This document shows, piece by piece, positions 8,754 through 16,851 of a stretch of 64,000 nucleotides of DNA. Both the position numbers and the translations under genes were made by a program. Source of the stretch: Parasphingopyxis algicola (GTDB lineage Bacteria; Pseudomonadota; Alphaproteobacteria; Sphingomonadales; Sphingomonadaceae). The notes beneath the pieces were generated by a model that saw only the letters and a program-made list of their open reading frames with translations, was not told the origin of the DNA and ran no database searches. The stretch lies in NCBI RefSeq assembly GCF_013378075.1, contig NZ_CP051131.1:2554501-2618500 (forward strand). The letters are read 5' to 3'. Each line of letters begins with the position of its first letter. Position 1 is the stretch's first letter.

Positions 8754-9160
8754 CGCCGCTTGCCGGCATGTTTGAGCGCGACGTTGCCCGCGATGACGAT
8801 CGCCGCCGCGGCGATCAGGAATCCGGTGAAGCCGCCGATCATGAGCGCGAAGACCATGGCTATCGCAAAGGCGCCGATCCCGATCGAGGCCGGGTGCAAG
8901 CCTTCATTGTCCCGGTCTGAACGCCGCAGAAATTTCAGATCGGCCAGGCGTTCGAACCCGTCCGGATATTCGCGTTTGGCGGGTTGTCGGCCGGCCTGGG
9001 GTTCGGATTGCCGAGCGCGCTCGGGCTCCGCCGGCCTTCTCTCCTTCGACGCGGGGTGCAGGTCCGCCGCCTGTTTGGGCGGCAGATTGGTGCGCGCATC
9101 GAGAACGATCAGCTTACGCCCGCGTTCGATGACCCGATATTGTGTCGGCGGTGCGTCCAC
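8750..9160 (-). CDS. Hypothetical membrane protein
   Basis: A 136-residue protein. Residues 1-90 are soluble and highly charged (VIERGRKLIVLDARTN, then a Lys/Arg/Glu-rich linker), and residues 95-132 form two close membrane helices (IGIGAFAIAMVFALMIGGFTG and FLIAAAAIVIAGNVAL) with a basic C-terminus. This places the N-terminal domain in the cytoplasm. It overlaps the tail of the SOUL gene by four bases on the opposite strand. I do not recognise the family. Confidence 0.65.
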   Translation of the reverse strand: MDAPPTQYRVIERGRKLIVLDARTNLPPKQAADLHPASKERRPAEPERARQSEPQAGRQPAKREYPDGFERLADLKFLRRSDRDNEGLHPASIGIGAFAIAMVFALMIGGFTGFLIAAAAIVIAGNVALKHAGKRR

Positions 9161-9232
9161 GGCTTTCTCCGCCGCCCAGTCTATGACGGGCCGGGCGGCA
9201 GGGAAAGGCCGGGTGCGCCTGTCGGCGGCCGA

Positions 9233-9604
9233 TTATTCGCAGCGGGAGTCGCTGCGGTCGATCTCGCGGCCGATGAGCGCACCTACGCCCGCGCCGACGA
9301 TCGTTCCGACCGTGCGGTCCCGTCCGCCGTCGATCTCGCGGCCGAGCAGCGCCCCGGCGGCGCCGCCGATCAGCAGGCCGACCGTGCCGTCTTCGCGTCG
9401 GCAGCGATAGCGGCCGTCGCGATCGCGCCAGACGCGTCCGCGATAATAATCGTCGTCGTCGCGGTCATAATAGGCGATCTGGGTGAATCCTGCCGGGTGG
9501 GCCGTCTCGCCCCAGGCGGGGCCGTATTCGCCGGATCCGGCAAGCGCCGGTGCGGCGGCCGTGGCCATGATCGTGGCGGCACAGGCAATCACTGTTTTAC
9601 GCAT
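9233..9604 (-). CDS. Glycine-zipper 2TM-domain envelope protein
   Basis: A 123-residue exported protein with a signal peptide (MRKTVIACAATIMATAAAPALAGS). The mature part has a Tyr/Asp/Arg-rich stretch (YYDRDDDDYYRGRVW) then RYRCRREDGTVGLLIGGAAGALLGREIDGG and TVGTIVGAGVGALIGREID, two glycine-zipper hairpins as in the Rick_17kDa/Gly-zipper_2 surface antigens. Such proteins insert in or lie next to the outer membrane. Two cysteines, at the start of the zipper and at the C-terminus, could make a disulfide. Function unknown. Confidence 0.82.
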   Translation of the reverse strand: MRKTVIACAATIMATAAAPALAGSGEYGPAWGETAHPAGFTQIAYYDRDDDDYYRGRVWRDRDGRYRCRREDGTVGLLIGGAAGALLGREIDGGRDRTVGTIVGAGVGALIGREIDRSDSRCE

Positions 9605-9751
9605 CGAACATTCCTCTCAACAAGGGGTTGCGACAATGAACCCTCAACGGCGAACGCTAGCCGCGGTTGCATGAATGACCGGCAACGATCCGCCGCGATC
9701 GACGTTTCCGCGACCGGCGGTTCGATTCCTGCGATCAGTTTCCGGCGCGGC

Positions 9752-10294
9752 TCAGTTCTCTTCGGCTCTCACGAAACGTTGTCGATTGCCGAGCCGCCAG
9801 GTCTCGCCGCCATCGGTCGACATTTCCATGCGGGACCGGAACCGGTCGCGCTCGACGTCGTAGCGGGTGAAGCGCAGCATCAGGATCGATCCGTCCGCCA
9901 TGACCGTGTTCGGCGTCGTGCGCGCTTCGCTCGTGTCGGGGCCGATCATCCGCCACAAATGCCCGTCCGCGCCGACCGACGCCATTTCGATTTCGTTCCG
10001 GCTCGGCCGGACGAAAAACAGGATCGCCGATGCCTGGTTGAGTTCCGGAATCGTGCTCATGCCCGATACGATGCGGTCGGGCACCACCCAGCCGAACCGG
10101 TACTGGCCGGCAAGGGTTCGGGTTACGCTGCCGTCGGGTGCGATGAAATCGGTCTCGACATTCCACAGGCCGATCGCATGGCGGAGTTGCTCGATAGCGA
10201 CGGCTGGCGGTTCGGGCGGCGCATCCTGCGCTGCCGATGGCGTGGCCGATATGGCGACGCACAGCAGTGCGGCGGCGCACAGGAACAGGCGCAT
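9752..10294 (-). CDS. Exported protein of unknown function (DUF1579-like)
   Basis: A 180-residue protein with a signal peptide cut after MRLFLCAAALLCVAISATPSAAQ. The mature part reads like the DUF1579/lipocalin-like group: HAIGLWNVETDFIAPDGSVTRTLAGQYRFGWVVPDRIVSG, then strands ending with RFRSRMEMSTDGGETW. These proteins are small beta-barrels found in signal-bearing, secreted form; ligand unknown. The larger frame that starts at 10424 on the same strand only adds out-of-frame sequence and is not used. Confidence 0.7.
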   Translation of the reverse strand: MRLFLCAAALLCVAISATPSAAQDAPPEPPAVAIEQLRHAIGLWNVETDFIAPDGSVTRTLAGQYRFGWVVPDRIVSGMSTIPELNQASAILFFVRPSRNEIEMASVGADGHLWRMIGPDTSEARTTPNTVMADGSILMLRFTRYDVERDRFRSRMEMSTDGGETWRLGNRQRFVRAEEN

Positions 10295-10481
10295 ATATTA
10301 TCTCCCTCGGCCGGAAGCATATCATGCGCGGGGGGCGGTCGACTGCCCAGTCTTTTTCGACGAGAGACGGGACCGCGCGGCGAGCGCCTGTGACGGCAAG
10401 GGATGGATGCCGGGGCGCCGCCATTCACGTCTGGGAGGGCGACAAAAAGGGGCTGCACGCCCCGGCACAGGGGAAACGGGC

Positions 10482-10826
10482 CTAACGGTCGCCGTTGCCG
10501 AGCGTCACCCGGCCGACGCGATATCCGCGTTCGGCCATTTCGCCCGCATAATCGTCACGCGCGTCGGCGAGTTCATTGTAATATTCCGCCCAGGCATCGT
10601 TGCGGTCTTCCGGGTCGGTCGCGCGGGCGAGGTCGCTTTGCAGTTCCTGCTCGGCTTCGAAGACATCGGCCAGATAATCGTACCAATAATCGTTCTCGAC
10701 CCCGGCAATCGGGGCGTCGAGCAGATTTTCGCTTGCCCGGTGGCCGCGGTCACCGGCGACGGCGGGGGCTGCGATCAGAGCCGCGGCACCGATGGCGGTG
10801 CCGATAGCGACAGGGGGGATACGCAT
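10482..10826 (-). CDS. Small periplasmic protein of unknown function
   Basis: A 114-residue protein with a cleavable signal (MRIPPVAIGTAIGAAALIAAPAVAG). The mature chain is mostly helical and charged, with aromatic and acidic clusters (NDYWYDYLADVFEAEQELQSDL, NDAWAEYYNELADARDDYAGEMAERGYRVG), which suggests a helical hairpin or a coiled-coil. No known family is recognised. It stands alone on the minus strand between two other minus-strand genes with long gaps on both sides, so it probably has its own promoter. Confidence 0.65.
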   Translation of the reverse strand: MRIPPVAIGTAIGAAALIAAPAVAGDRGHRASENLLDAPIAGVENDYWYDYLADVFEAEQELQSDLARATDPEDRNDAWAEYYNELADARDDYAGEMAERGYRVGRVTLGNGDR

Positions 10827-10981
10827 AACAAATCTCCTTATCGGATACCCGGTCGAACCAGCCGGGCAGGACGGTAACGATCCGATCGCAGTCCATGGTT
10901 CCCGCCGCGCGGCCAGTGGAGGCCGGCGCGCGACGAGCGGGCGACGTTCGGGTTTCGTGCGCCTTTCGCTGAACGATAGCG

Positions 10982-11845
10982 TCAGTCGCGTTTCATCTCT
11001 TCGCGCACTTCGGCCATGACGTGCGGCACGCTGTACCGCTCGGCCTCCGCTCCGTCGGTTGCGTAGCGGTCGAAGCCCTGCATGATCTCCGCCGCACGCT
11101 TCTCGACCGCCGGGCGCGGCGCGGCGTTGGTCGGGATGATGAAGGCGCCGTCCTCGATACCCTTGAGCGCGGTCTCGGCAATATGCGCCGGCGCCATGCC
11201 GCGGGCCAGCATCGCCTTGGTAAATTCTGTCGCGCGTTCGGGCGTTGCGGGGAGGTCGTCATTCCGGCCGGTCTCGTAGAGCCGGGTCGCCGTAAGCCCG
11301 GGACAAAGCAGGCTGACCGAGATGTGGTCCGGCATCTCCGCACGCAGCACATCGGCGAGGCCGAGCACCGCGGCCTTGCTTGCCGAATAGAAGCCCGCGC
11401 CCGCATGCTGCATCCCGAGGCTGTGCTCGGAACCCGTGATGCACAGATGGCCGATCCGCCGTTCGGCCATCATCAGCCGGGCAAAGCTGGCGCAGGTCGC
11501 CCAGGCGCCCCGCATATTGACCTCGTAGATGAAATCGAAGGTCGCCGGATCGCCCTTGAGCAACGGTGCGCCCGGCCCGACACCGGCATTGGCAAAGACC
11601 AGGTCAACGCCGCCGAGCATGTCCCAGCTCTCCTCCGCCAGCCGCTCGACAGCGGCCACATCGCGGACGTCGCAGACCATCGCCGTCGCGGCGTCACCGA
11701 TCGCCTCGGCCGTACGCCCGGCTTCCGCACCGTCGACATCGGCGATCACGACCCGTCCGCCCCGCGCCACCAGGGTTTCGGCCAGCGCGCGGCCGATGCC
11801 CGACGCTCCGCCGGTGATAACCGCGGCCCTATTGTGCGTGTCCAT
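10982..11845 (-). CDS. Short-chain dehydrogenase/reductase (SDR family)
   Basis: A 287-residue NAD(P)-dependent oxidoreductase of the classical SDR type. It has the cofactor-binding TGGASGIGRA (residues 11-20), VIADVDGAEA after strand 2 (an Asp here usually favours NAD), NAGVG, the catalytic Ser region in CITGSEHS and the catalytic Y-x-x-x-K in GFYSASKAAV. The C-terminal part is longer than usual and ends with a charged helix. Substrate cannot be read from the sequence; relatives act on steroids, terpenoids or 3-hydroxyacyl compounds. It stands alone, with the DUF1801 gene divergent. Confidence 0.88.
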   Translation of the reverse strand: MDTHNRAAVITGGASGIGRALAETLVARGGRVVIADVDGAEAGRTAEAIGDAATAMVCDVRDVAAVERLAEESWDMLGGVDLVFANAGVGPGAPLLKGDPATFDFIYEVNMRGAWATCASFARLMMAERRIGHLCITGSEHSLGMQHAGAGFYSASKAAVLGLADVLRAEMPDHISVSLLCPGLTATRLYETGRNDDLPATPERATEFTKAMLARGMAPAHIAETALKGIEDGAFIIPTNAAPRPAVEKRAAEIMQGFDRYATDGAEAERYSVPHVMAEVREEMKRD

Positions 11846-11966
11846 GTCCGTCTCGCTCCCGCTTGTGCTGCATCCATGCTGCGCAGCATTTTCTATACTG
11901 CCCGTTTTGGAACGGACAGCCGCTTTGCGCTATATCCGGTTTCGACCGTAAAACAGGAGTATCGCC

Positions 11967-12578
11967 ATGACCCGCGATCCCCGCATCGACGCCTATATCG
12001 AAGAGCGCACCGGCGCCTTCGCGCAGCCGATCCTTCGCCATATCCGCGCGATGCTGCATGGCGTGGACGATGCGATTGAAGAGGGGATCAAATGGGGCGC
12101 GCCCGCCTTTCTCTACAAGGGGCGGACATTGGCGATCATGGCGAGCTTCAAAGAGCATGCCGTGCTCAGCTTTTCGCGCGACAAGGAGTTCGATCTCGAG
12201 GGATTGGGGCTCGAGGACAAGGCGGGCGACGCGATGGGACGGCTCGGCCGGATCGAGAGCATGGACGATCTGCCGCCGGACGATGCGATCGTCGCGCTGA
12301 CCCGGCAGGCGATCGCGCTGGAAAAGACCGGTCTGCCGAAAAAGGCAAAGAAGCCGGCGGTTGCGGTTCCCCCGTTGCCGGAGCCTTTTGCCGAGGCGCT
12401 CGCCGTCAATAGGGAGGCGCAGGCTGTGTTCGACGGTTTCCCGCCCGGCGCGCGGCGCGACTATGTCGAATGGATCGCAGGGGCCAAGCGCGAAGCGACG
12501 CGCGACAAGCGGATCGCGACGGCCGTCGAGTGGCTGGCCGAGGGCAAGAAACGAAACTGGAAGTACGAAAACTGCTGA
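11967..12578 (+). CDS. DUF1801 / YdeI (OmpD-associated) family protein
   Basis: A 203-residue soluble protein. The N-terminal part (residues 10-110) fits DUF1801: RIDAYIEERTGAFAQPILRHIRAML ... IEEGIKWGAPAFLYKGRTLAIMASFKEHAVLSF. The C-terminal part (145-200), with GARRDYVEWIAGAKREATRDKRIATAVEWLAEGKKRNWKYENC, is the YdeI/OmdA tail. Both parts are common in stress-linked bacterial proteins, but the biochemical role is not known. ATG 11967 follows a CAGGAGTATCGCC ribosome site. It ends near a strong hairpin shared with the convergent gene. Confidence 0.85.
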   Translation: MTRDPRIDAYIEERTGAFAQPILRHIRAMLHGVDDAIEEGIKWGAPAFLYKGRTLAIMASFKEHAVLSFSRDKEFDLEGLGLEDKAGDAMGRLGRIESMDDLPPDDAIVALTRQAIALEKTGLPKKAKKPAVAVPPLPEPFAEALAVNREAQAVFDGFPPGARRDYVEWIAGAKREATRDKRIATAVEWLAEGKKRNWKYENC

Positions 12579-12586
12579 GCGATGCC

Positions 12587-12612
12587 CGCCAGTCCCGATC
12601 CCGGGACTGGCG
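12587..12612. terminator. Hairpin between convergent genes (possible bidirectional terminator)
   Basis: CGCCAGTCCC and GGGACTGGCG form a perfect 10-bp stem with a six-base loop, nine bases past the DUF1801 stop and just before the end of the convergent YjhX gene. There is no run of T directly after it on either strand, so it may be a factor-dependent or weak terminator. Confidence 0.35.
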
Positions 12613-12626
12613 AAACATCTGCCTTT

Positions 12627-12899
12627 CTAGCGGTTGTCCGGCTGCGGCCGGACCGCGTCGAGCCCCTTGCGGCTGATCCGGTACGGTCCGCTGCCGCGGC
12701 TGATGATCAGCCGGCGGCGCTTGAGCTTTCGGAAGACGCTCATCGTGCAGTCGGAAAGGACATGGCCCTCCCGCGTGAAGCAGGTAATGGCCGTGATCCG
12801 TCCGCGTGCGCCGTCGCAGCGGTTTTCATGCTCATGTTTGATGTGCCCGCCCTGTGCGAGCACGTGCAGCGTGCGCTGCTCATATTTCGAAATATTCAT
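12627..12899 (-). CDS. YjhX family protein (UPF0386)
   Basis: A 90-residue protein. I choose ATG 12899 ([18 protein letters not shown]) since this is the conserved beginning of the family; the frame is open further upstream but the extra residues do not look coding. The whole chain matches the family: [68 protein letters not shown]. YjhX has been described as a toxin partner of YjhQ in E. coli; here a GNAT acetyltransferase gene (YjhQ is also a GNAT protein) starts 270 bases away on the other strand, which may be coincidence or a related pairing. Winged-helix-like fold is likely. Confidence 0.87.
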   Translation of the reverse strand: MNISKYEQRTLHVLAQGGHIKHEHENRCDGARGRITAITCFTREGHVLSDCTMSVFRKLKRRRLIISRGSGPYRISRKGLDAVRPQPDNR

Positions 12900-13168
12900 T
12901 GGAAATCGTGACCCCGGAGCGGGCGGAACGTTCCCGCCGGCTCCTTGCCGAGGTGGACAGGCGCAACAGAACGCCGCCAGGCTCAGCCGAGCGTGGCGGG
13001 CGGTTGCGAACCGACGGGCCACCGGGAACCTGTCCCGGGCCGTCCATCAGCGGGCGACAATTTCCTTCATAAAACACTCTGGTCTTGTTTGCGGTGGCGC
13101 GCTTAGCAGTACAGATAGAGATCGGCAACATCCCGTACCGGGGCATCTACGGAGCGAAGCGTCCCTTA

Positions 13169-13843
13169 ATGGCGGAAAAGAGCGCGATACCGATCACGAG
13201 AAACCCGGCCCCGGCCGATACCGAGGCGGCGATCCGCGCGGCCGTCCGCTCGGCGACGGCGATGGCCACCGACAATGAAAGCTCGCACCTCGCCACGCCC
13301 GAAGACGCCGACCTGTTCCACGCCTTTCTGAGCGATCCGGCGATCCATGCGCCGATCTATACATTGCCGCGGCCGCTGACACGGGACAGCATCCGCCGAT
13401 TCATCGAACGCCATCTGGAGGAGCGCGAGCGCGGCGCGGGCCTGCTCTTCCTGAATTTCAGCGGCGGCGAGATCGGCGGCTATACCGATCTCGCGATCTG
13501 GCCGCACTGGGCGGCGGGCGAAATGGGCGGCGCCGTCCATCCGGACCGGCAGGGCCATCGCCGCGGCATCCTCGGCGCCGAACGCGGCTTTACCTGGATG
13601 TTCGAAGCGCTTGGCCTCGATCTGATCTGCGAGACCGCCGCGCCCGACAATGTCCGTACGGCGCGGCTGCTCGATCATCTCGGCTTCCGGCGGATGGGCG
13701 AAGTGACGAGCTATCGCGACGATGGGACGAGCCGGCCCTCGCTGGTCTGGGAAGTCACGCGCGCCGAATGGGCTGCGCGGACACCGATCGAAGAGGCCAT
13801 GCCGCCGACCGGTGCGGCCGATACAACAGGGAGAAAGCCATGA
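13169..13843 (+). CDS. GNAT-family N-acetyltransferase
   Basis: About 224 residues from ATG 13169; ATG 13262 (MATDNESSH) is another good start and would give 193 residues. The chain has a GNAT fold: GLLFLNFSGGEIGGYTDLAIWP (strand 4), the acetyl-CoA-binding loop read as HPDRQGHRRGILGAERGFTWMFEALGLD (an R/Q-x-x-G-x-G/A variant) and the C-terminal TAAPDNVRTARLLDHLGFRRMGE, where the Asn-x-x-x-x-x-x-L and G-F-x-x-x-G pattern is typical of RimJ/RimL-like enzymes. Acceptor is unknown. The stop overlaps the next gene by four bases (ATGA), so the two are co-translated. Confidence 0.83.
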   Translation: MAEKSAIPITRNPAPADTEAAIRAAVRSATAMATDNESSHLATPEDADLFHAFLSDPAIHAPIYTLPRPLTRDSIRRFIERHLEERERGAGLLFLNFSGGEIGGYTDLAIWPHWAAGEMGGAVHPDRQGHRRGILGAERGFTWMFEALGLDLICETAAPDNVRTARLLDHLGFRRMGEVTSYRDDGTSRPSLVWEVTRAEWAARTPIEEAMPPTGAADTTGRKP

Positions 13844-14211
13844 CCGACAATATCGCCATCATCCGGAACTTCATCGCTGCCTGGTCGCGCCTCGATGCCG
13901 GGGAGCTGACCGGCTATTTCACCGAGACCGGCACCTATCACAATATGCCCGCCGCGCCGGTGAGCGGCCATGCCGCGCTCGAACAGTTCATCGGCGGGTT
14001 CATCGCCAACTGGACGCGGACCGACTGGGACATCCTCACCATCATGGGCGAGGGCGACACGGTGATCGCCGAGCGGCTGGACCGCACCAGGGTCGGCGAT
14101 ATCGAGATCGACTTGCCCTGTTGCGGCGTGTTCGAGATGGAAGACGGCAAGATCGCGATGTGGCGCGACTATTTCGACATGGCGACCTACACCCGGGCGC
14201 TGGGCGGTTGA
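13840..14211 (+). CDS. Limonene-1,2-epoxide hydrolase-like protein (SnoaL/NTF2 fold)
   Basis: A 123-residue protein with a small cone-shaped NTF2 fold. The sequence keeps the epoxide hydrolase catalytic pattern: Arg and Asp in VIAERLDR (corresponding to R99 and D101 of the Rhodococcus enzyme) and Asp in MWRDYFDM (D132). YHNMPAAPVSGHAAL is the conserved entry region. It would add water to a small epoxide without a covalent intermediate; the natural substrate cannot be told. It overlaps the GNAT gene by four bases, so they form a two-gene operon. Confidence 0.85.
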   Translation: MTDNIAIIRNFIAAWSRLDAGELTGYFTETGTYHNMPAAPVSGHAALEQFIGGFIANWTRTDWDILTIMGEGDTVIAERLDRTRVGDIEIDLPCCGVFEMEDGKIAMWRDYFDMATYTRALGG

Positions 14212-14227
14212 ACCGGCTGAACCGCGC

Positions 14228-14770
14228 TCACCGCGTGCGCAGCGTTTCCGACAGGGTGACCGCCATCGCGTCCTCGCTCTCGCCGATCACGATATCGGCG
14301 AGCAGCCAGTCCTCGCCGCGCCGCGCCCAGACATAGCGGACGGCGCGCGGCTCGCCGAAATTGCGGAAGCGCGCGACCATCGCGACCAGCCCGGGCGCGA
14401 CCGGCTCGTGCATGATCTCCAATTCGCTGATCTCCGCGTCCTGCCCGTCGACATGCCAGGCATAGTCGAGCACCGGCGCCAGCCCCTCGTTGGCCGCGGC
14501 CGCCTGCCGCTCGGCCGCGAACAGCGCGGCCAGCTCCTCGGTCATCGGCAGCGGCGGATCAAGCGGATCGACGGCGAAGGGATCCGCGTACAGGGCAGCC
14601 ACCCGCCGCACGAGACCGGCCGCCTCTTCGGGCGCGATCCCGGCATCCTCGATCGGGGCGCTCGCTTCGCCCCCGTCCATCGTCCCGTCCGCGTCCTCTC
14701 CGCCATTGGCGCAGGCCGCGGCGAGCGGCAGCGCGGCGAGCATGGCCAGGACGAGGCGGCCGCGCATCAC
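14228..14770 (-). CDS. Lipoprotein of unknown function (DUF3828-like)
   Basis: A 180-residue lipoprotein: signal MMRGRLVLAMLAALPLAAAC with a lipobox L-A-A-A-C. The mature part has an acidic Ser/Asp/Gly linker and then a compact domain: AAGLVRRVAALYADPFAVDPLDPPLPMTEELAALFAAERQAA..., VLDYAWHVDGQDAEISELEI, then RAVRYVWARRGEDWLLADIVIGE. The layout (helix, aspartate-rich loop, strands with W-L-L-x-D-I) resembles DUF3828 proteins. It lies downstream of the DksA-like gene on the same strand, seven bases from its stop. Confidence 0.7.
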   Translation of the reverse strand: MMRGRLVLAMLAALPLAAACANGGEDADGTMDGGEASAPIEDAGIAPEEAAGLVRRVAALYADPFAVDPLDPPLPMTEELAALFAAERQAAAANEGLAPVLDYAWHVDGQDAEISELEIMHEPVAPGLVAMVARFRNFGEPRAVRYVWARRGEDWLLADIVIGESEDAMAVTLSETLRTR

Positions 14771-14777
14771 CGCCCGG

Positions 14778-15110
14778 CTATCCTTCCTTCGACGCGCAAT
14801 GGATGCAGAGCGCCGCTTCGGGCCGCGCTTCCAGCCGCTTGGGATTGATATCGCCGCCGCAGCGCACGCAGGCCCCGTATTCGCCGTCTTCGATCCGCGC
14901 GAGCGCGCGCTTTACCGAGGCGATCTCGCGGGTGACGAGCAGCGCCTGCGCCTCGAGCGACTGATCGTCCTCCATCTCGACCGCCTGCTCGGAAGAATCG
15001 GCGTTCAGCGGTTCGGCGAGATCGCGCGCCAGATGCGCCTCCCGCTTCTCCAGCTCGGCGAGCTGGGCTTCGAGGCGGGACTGGGCCCCATCGATCGAGA
15101 GGTCGGTCAT
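14778..15110 (-). CDS. TraR/DksA-family zinc-finger protein
   Basis: A 110-residue protein from ATG 15110. The N-terminal 75 residues are a charged coiled-coil (QLAELEKREAHLARDLAEPL ... TREIASVKRALARIEDGEYG), and the end has four cysteines in the order C-x2-C ... C-x2-C (CVRCGGDINPKRLEARPEAALCIHC), the DksA/TraR zinc finger. DksA proteins insert in the RNA polymerase secondary channel and adjust initiation at rRNA and stress promoters. The coiled-coil is shorter than in E. coli DksA (151 residues), so this is a short paralogue rather than DksA itself. A second one lies at 25755-26099. Confidence 0.87.
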   Translation of the reverse strand: MTDLSIDGAQSRLEAQLAELEKREAHLARDLAEPLNADSSEQAVEMEDDQSLEAQALLVTREIASVKRALARIEDGEYGACVRCGGDINPKRLEARPEAALCIHCASKEG

Positions 15111-15260
15111 TATGCATGGCTCCTGCTGACAAGTCGGGTACAGTCTACGGGCCCGATCTACGCCCCCCATGATAGCCCGGCTTTGATCTGGCTCAAATGC
15201 CTCCGGAACGGCGCGAAAGCGGAGCAGGCTTAACGCGATCTTTGCCGGTAAGCGGGCAAT

Positions 15261-15866
15261 ATGCGCCGCATGGCACGGCCGCCCAAACCCCATCGCCGCT
15301 CCTGGCACGGCGCGCATCGCGAGGCGACGATCTACCGGCTTGCGGATCGCCGGGCGAACCGGCTCACCGCGCCCTATCTGCTGATGATCGCGCTGATCGT
15401 CGCGATCGCCGGCATGTGGGGCCTCGAATTCGCCGAGCGGCGCGCCGGCCCCGCCGCAACCGACGCCCGGCCATTCGCGGCGCCCGCAGCCGGCCCCGCT
15501 TCCGCTCCCGCAGCCCGCTCCATATCCTTCGCTATCTGCGGATCGGGCCCGCGCCTGAACTGCGTCGTCGACGGCGACACCTTCTGGATGGCGGGGCAGA
15601 AGATCCGCATCCTCGATATCGACACGCCCGAACTCTCGCCGCCCCGCTGCGCCGAAGAGGAGCGGCTGGGCGAGGCCGCGAAACACCGGTTGCACGTATT
15701 GCTCAACAGCGGCGCGGTGACGCTCGAGCGCGCCGGCCGCGACCGAGACCGGTACGGGCGCCTTCTGCGCCGCGTGCGCGTCGATGGAACGCCCGTCGGC
15801 CGCGTGTTGATCCGCGAGGGGCTCGCGCGCGCCTATGGCGGCGGCCGGCGCAGCTGGTGCGGCTGA
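15261..15866 (+). CDS. Membrane-anchored thermonuclease (SNase) family protein
   Basis: A 201-residue protein. Residues 40-60 are a membrane helix (YLLMIALIVAIAGMWGLEF), followed by an Ala/Pro linker and the staphylococcal-nuclease fold. It has CVVDGDTFWMAGQKIRILDIDTPEL (with the calcium-binding Asp pair), a conserved Arg and Glu region AERAGRDRDRYGRLLRRV, and the C-terminal VNRVLIREGLARAY type end. The protein would be periplasmic or secreted, cutting DNA or RNA. ATG 15270 is a second in-frame start. It is convergent with the next gene, with palindrome A between them. Confidence 0.83.
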   Translation: MRRMARPPKPHRRSWHGAHREATIYRLADRRANRLTAPYLLMIALIVAIAGMWGLEFAERRAGPAATDARPFAAPAAGPASAPAARSISFAICGSGPRLNCVVDGDTFWMAGQKIRILDIDTPELSPPRCAEEERLGEAAKHRLHVLLNSGAVTLERAGRDRDRYGRLLRRVRVDGTPVGRVLIREGLARAYGGGRRSWCG

Positions 15867-15950
15867 GCCGTTTTTGCCGACCCGCTGATTCCAAAGGATT
15901 TTCCGGCCAGTTGTCACAAGAAGTCCCGCCTATGCGCGTGTGAGAGGATT

Positions 15951-16137
15951 TGTTTGTCAGACTCGACTTATCAGTCGAGCGCGGCAGAGTTTTTATGATT
16001 GTCAGAAACTTCCTATCGGAAGTTCGCGGCACCGGCCCGCTCCCCCTCCCGGCCTCCCAACAGGGTACACTCAATGGGAGGCCGGGAGGGGGAGCGGGCC
16101 GGTGCCGCGCTAAACCGACAGGTTTAGTCTGACAAAC
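15951..16137. repeat. Long intergenic palindrome, copy A
   Basis: The core is a perfect 35-bp inverted repeat (16025-16059 with 16075-16109) around a 15-base loop that carries GGGTACACTCAA. On both sides sit small hairpins bounded by TGTCAGA/TCTGACA: CTCGAC-GTCGAG (around 15965), AACTTCC-GGAAGTT (around 16010) and CTAAACC-GGTTTAG (around 16115). The element ends two bases before the stop codon of the minus-strand gene at 16139. See the repeat-family finding. Confidence 0.9.
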
Positions 16138-16138
16138 C

Positions 16139-16771
16139 TCAAGCCTGCGGCGCATCGCGCCAGTCGATCACCGCCTTCTCGCCGAAAGGCAGCGGATCGG
16201 GCGGGCACGCGTCGGGCGGGACGTCGGCGAGGGTGCCGGTCAGCTCGGCAAGGTCGTCGCGGGCGCGATCGACCGGGTCCCGGATCACAACGTCCATCAG
16301 GCCGGAAAGATTGCCATAGGTCATCGGCGCGAGATGCTTGAGCAGGAAGAGATGCAGCCGCTCTGACGGGCGGATGCGCGTCGCGACGAGCTCGCCCTCC
16401 TTCCATGTCTCCTCGCGCATGCCGTTCACCACCCGGTCGAACGCCAGCGCGACGAGCCGCGACGAGGCGAGCCGCAACGCCGCCTCCCAGGCATGGCCGA
16501 ACGCCTCCCCGTCGGGCCGCGCGCGCAGCCGGTATGCCGATCGCGCGCTCATCCCCGCCGCGGCCGCCGCCTCCCGCACGCAACCGGTTTCGGCGAGCGT
16601 TTCGACGAACAATCGCTGCCGCTCCGCCGACCAGCCATTGCGCTGCCTGCGCGGGGAGGCGGGCGTGAAATCGAGGACGGAAGGGGATGGGACATCGCCG
16701 GCGTCGGCGGGTTCGGAGGCGGCGGTATCGGCGTCGGGTTCGTCGGGTGGAACGGGGGCAAGCGAGTCCAT
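16139..16771 (-). CDS. Hypothetical protein with homeodomain-like HTH (terminase-small-subunit-like)
   Basis: A 210-residue protein; ATG 16771 has a GAGGAG site eight bases upstream, so it is a better start than the frame's first Met at 16792. Residues 45-75 read RRQRNGWSAERQRLFVETLAETGCVREAAAAAGMSARSAYRLR, a homeodomain-like helix-turn-helix. The rest is charged, with a conserved-looking ALRLASSRLVALAFDRVVNGMREETWKEGELVATRI. The pattern is common in sphingomonads and resembles the DNA-binding part of phage terminase small subunits, but no other phage gene is near. Function is not known. Confidence 0.7.
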   Translation of the reverse strand: MDSLAPVPPDEPDADTAASEPADAGDVPSPSVLDFTPASPRRQRNGWSAERQRLFVETLAETGCVREAAAAAGMSARSAYRLRARPDGEAFGHAWEAALRLASSRLVALAFDRVVNGMREETWKEGELVATRIRPSERLHLFLLKHLAPMTYGNLSGLMDVVIRDPVDRARDDLAELTGTLADVPPDACPPDPLPFGEKAVIDWRDAPQA

Positions 16772-16851
16772 GATGGCATCTCCTCGGTTCAATGAAAATG
16801 CCTATTATAACCTATATGGTGTATTGTAGGACAGCATATTGGATAAAAGTC

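Noticed and set aside
16139-16771. Possible prophage remnant (terminase-small-subunit-like)
   Set aside because: No integrase, attachment site, large terminase or other phage gene is near; the similarity is limited to a homeodomain-like HTH.
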